From positions 1-64,000 of the forward strand of contig NZ_SNUG01000002.1 in NCBI RefSeq assembly GCF_012027325.1: a DNA stretch of 64,000 bases. Reading direction: 5' to 3'. Positions 62,099 through 64,000 of the stretch are shown in pieces. Source of the DNA: Thermococcus sp. M39. GTDB taxonomy: Archaea > Methanobacteriota_B > Thermococci > Thermococcales > Thermococcaceae. Both the position numbers and the translations under genes were made by a program. Within the stretch, counting starts at the first letter, position 1. Each line of letters starts with the position of its first letter. Under the pieces are notes generated by a model, which saw only the letters and a list, made by a program, of their open reading frames with translations, searched no databases and was not told the DNA's origin.

Positions 62099-63205
62099 TT
62101 ACGGATAACCTTTAAACTCTCTTTCTATCAATTTTCTCTGCCTCTCGCTCAGTGCATCTAAGCTTACAACAAAGATCAATGTTTTATTCTCTGCTAAGAC
62201 TCTATCTTTGAGACTTACCAGGAATTTAAATGCAGATTCAAATCCATTTTCTAGCATTAAGTATTCGAATGCATCAATGTACACGACATTGTAGCCTTGT
62301 TTTAATCCCTTTGTGATGAGGTCTATAAGTATGTCCATTTTTGTTGGTGATATTGCAAAAATTCGTGGATTGTCATCAATAATACCCTCTCTAATTTTTG
62401 TTATCCAATAAATAAATATGCCATTCTCCAGAGAAAAATTGCGTGGATCTTTTCGTGTGATTACAATAACATTGTTATCCGAAAATAAGCCCGGAAGTGC
62501 CTGTTCAGCTTCCTCTTTATTCCTAAATAGATAGACATTCCCGGGAGCAATTGTTTTCTTCTCTTTTTTAGGTGGAGCGATAGGATAAAATACAAATTTA
62601 ATTGCCCCAATTGCCATTGCTGCTCTAAAGACGGCCCCCATCAAGAATCCATACGGAGCAAACCACTCTATATTTCTAGTGAACGGATATGTAAGGTTCA
62701 GGGCTCCAAGAAGGAACATCCCTACTGGGAAAAGCATTGCTATATAGTCTTTTTTCGGGACATATGTATAAAGAACTCTTGCTACATACATATTTGCAAA
62801 GCCGTATACTGCTAGGGGAAACAGCATCTTCAATGTGAAGCTGTAAGACAGATTGGAAATTTTGGTGGTAGACATTATGAAAATCCAGATATAAGCGGCT
62901 GAAGAAAAGATTGCAAAGTACATTACGTCCTTTACTTCTGAAGTTGGCTTTTTTATGTGAATAGCACCCCACAGAAGAATGAATCCTATTAGAAATGCAT
63001 TTATCATTACCAGAACTTCCTCCACTTGAGGAGTTGTCTGGAGTCCAAGAGACTTAATGACATAACTCTCAGGTTCTAGAGCATTTAGAAAGAAAGCCAG
63101 GGACAGTAAGAGCCAGCCTTTTTCTTTGGTTTTAGCAAACTTGTAGGCTACCACAATGAAGATAACCCATCTGGATATGAAATTTAAAAGAGGAATGACA
63201 TCCAA
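62099..63205 (-). CDS. membrane protein with C-terminal DUF835 domain
   Basis: This 368-residue protein has about six to seven N-terminal membrane segments (residues 1-215) and a cytoplasmic DUF835 domain (about 225-368). That domain contains PGNVYLFRNKEEAEQAL, VIVITRKDPRNF, VVYIDAFEYLMLENGFESAF and IFVVSLDALSERQRKLIEREF. The domain looks like a RecA/KaiC-type fold without a P-loop; the function is unknown. Its ATG follows GGTGAGG, six bases after the stop of the GlmU-like gene, so the two are likely co-transcribed. Confidence 0.8.
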   Translation of the reverse strand: MDVIPLLNFISRWVIFIVVAYKFAKTKEKGWLLLSLAFFLNALEPESYVIKSLGLQTTPQVEEVLVMINAFLIGFILLWGAIHIKKPTSEVKDVMYFAIFSSAAYIWIFIMSTTKISNLSYSFTLKMLFPLAVYGFANMYVARVLYTYVPKKDYIAMLFPVGMFLLGALNLTYPFTRNIEWFAPYGFLMGAVFRAAMAIGAIKFVFYPIAPPKKEKKTIAPGNVYLFRNKEEAEQALPGLFSDNNVIVITRKDPRNFSLENGIFIYWITKIREGIIDDNPRIFAISPTKMDILIDLITKGLKQGYNVVYIDAFEYLMLENGFESAFKFLVSLKDRVLAENKTLIFVVSLDALSERQRKLIEREFKGYP

Positions 63206-63211
63206 ATTTCC

Positions 63212-64000
63212 TCACCTTTCAATTATCTCTTTCTGCTGTCTAACAATGACCAAACTGTTTGAAGGAATATTTTTATCAACTATCACTCCTGGCCCGACAA
63301 ATGAGTTGCTCCCTATCTTTCTACCAGGGTATATTGAAACATTTATTCCAACTTTGACATTGTGTCCAATAATCGCCCCCAACTTCCTCCTTCCGCTGTC
63401 TTCGAGTTTTCCTTTAATTTCAACCCTTATTGTCTTATTATCATGCCTTAGATTCGCTGTTATGGTTCCAGCCCCTAAGTTTGTGTGCTCTCCAATAATC
63501 GAGTCGCCAACGTAGTTTAAGTGCGGAGCATTGCTGTGATCCATTATTATTGAGTTTTTGATCTCAACTGCATTTCCGATGTGGCAGTGGTTGCCGATGC
63601 TAGTATAGGGCCTTATGAAGCAGTTGGGACCAATTTTACAGTTCTTTCCAATTTTCACTGGACCAACGATATATGCGCTGCTTTTAACAACTGTCCCCTC
63701 TCCAATCTCAACTGGAGGTATTATTGTTGCTCCTTCCTCTACGACTCCTCTAATCTCATGCTTCAAATGATTCTTGAGAATGTACTCGTTCAAATTGAGC
63801 AAATCCCAAGGCCTCCCAATGTCGTTCCAATAGCCATCATAGACTGCATAGGCAACTTTTCTGCCTGCTTTTATCATGAGATTAATCGTGTCTGTTATTT
63901 CATACTCACCGCGCTTGCTCAGTGGAGTTTTTTCAATGAATTCAAAGACATCTGGCTTGAATAAATAGATTCCGAGATTTGCATAGCCTCTGATGTTTCC
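63212..64000 (-). CDS. bifunctional sugar-1-phosphate nucleotidylyltransferase/acetyltransferase (GlmU-like), C-terminal part
   Basis: The frame runs open to the right edge, so the 5' part is missing; 262 codons are visible. The first 65 residues are the end of a nucleotidyltransferase domain (NLGIYLFKPDVFEFIE; DGYWNDIGRPWDLLNLNEYI). The rest is a left-handed beta-helix acetyltransferase domain with hexapeptide repeats (GATIIPPVEIGEGTVV; VGPVKIGKNCKIGPNCFI) and NFVGDSII-like turns (LNYVGDSIIGEHTNLGAG). Archaeal enzymes of this type make UDP-GlcNAc or dTDP/UDP-glucose. The smaller frame beginning at 63877 is only an internal Met. Confidence 0.9.
   Translation of the reverse strand, partial: GNIRGYANLGIYLFKPDVFEFIEKTPLSKRGEYEITDTINLMIKAGRKVAYAVYDGYWNDIGRPWDLLNLNEYILKNHLKHEIRGVVEEGATIIPPVEIGEGTVVKSSAYIVGPVKIGKNCKIGPNCFIRPYTSIGNHCHIGNAVEIKNSIIMDHSNAPHLNYVGDSIIGEHTNLGAGTITANLRHDNKTIRVEIKGKLEDSGRRKLGAIIGHNVKVGINVSIYPGRKIGSNSFVGPGVIVDKNIPSNSLVIVRQQKEIIER

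Overview
The window is a compact archaeal chromosome segment from a member of the Thermococcales, most likely a lower-GC Thermococcus-type species. The evidence is the family content: archaeal ThrRS, TopoVI A and B, aIF1A, Rpo11, Csl4, TIP26, ABCE1, Hjc, archaemetzincin, DUF257, MptA, a ThiD-ThiN fusion, GGAGGTGA/GGTGGT ribosome-binding sites, TATA boxes about 25 bp before inferred starts, CCA-encoding tRNA genes, and a CRISPR repeat whose crRNA handle would be AUUGAAAG, as in Pyrococcus/Thermococcus. The organism name itself is inference.

Layout. 1-4.4 kb: the 5' end of an IS607-type recombinase gene, an M20 peptidase, a purine-type phosphoribosyltransferase with a small partner, and an exported HELGH metalloprotease-like protein. 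This last gene is divergent from an orphan Zn/Mn-binding lipid-side protein whose start codon carries a DtxR-like operator. 5.4-10.2 kb: a complete BMP-family (nucleoside-type) ABC importer. 10.8-14.8 kb: a thiamine salvage operon (cytX, thiM, thiE, thiDN), followed by an unannotated C/D box guide RNA gene at 14931-14988. 15-19.3 kb: an accessory stretch with an exported toroid protein, a HEAT-repeat protein and about 700 bp of decayed genes, including a transposase helix-turn-helix relic.

19.3-26.6 kb: ftsY, then a tightly overlapping seven-gene information-processing operon (aIF1A, rio1, a KH protein, top6B, top6A, DUF530, DUF1699). 26.6-38.4 kb: mptA, TIP26, DUF257, thrS, a csl4-DUF2067-rpoL operon, an RNase III-family gene preceded by a tandem array of inverted repeats, SppA, an AI-2E-type membrane protein and a HypE/AIR-synthase-like enzyme. 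38.6-39.4 kb: a 13-repeat CRISPR array transcribed leftward, with its leader to the right and no cas genes in the window.

39.9-48.8 kb: ABCE1, a MrfA/Hrq1-like helicase, small enzymes, a large exported protein of unknown function, and nikR with an inverted repeat at its promoter. 48.9-64 kb: tRNA-Thr(CGU), cis-prenyltransferase, gamma carbonic anhydrase, hjc, an M42 aminopeptidase, an overlapping quartet (HepT-like, archaemetzincin, CYTH, helical-repeat protein), an ECF-type ATPase with TrkH, MTA/SAH deaminase with methionine aminopeptidase, tRNA-Ser(CGA), a four-CBS protein with an HPF-like tail, and a DUF835 membrane protein behind a GlmU-like enzyme cut by the right edge.

Five convergent gene pairs overlap at their 3' ends by 22-41 bp. 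The most noteworthy new items are the C/D guide RNA, the 33-bp-period inverted-repeat array before the RNase III-family gene, the metal-regulator-like operators, and the HepT/archaemetzincin/CYTH/helical-repeat quartet.
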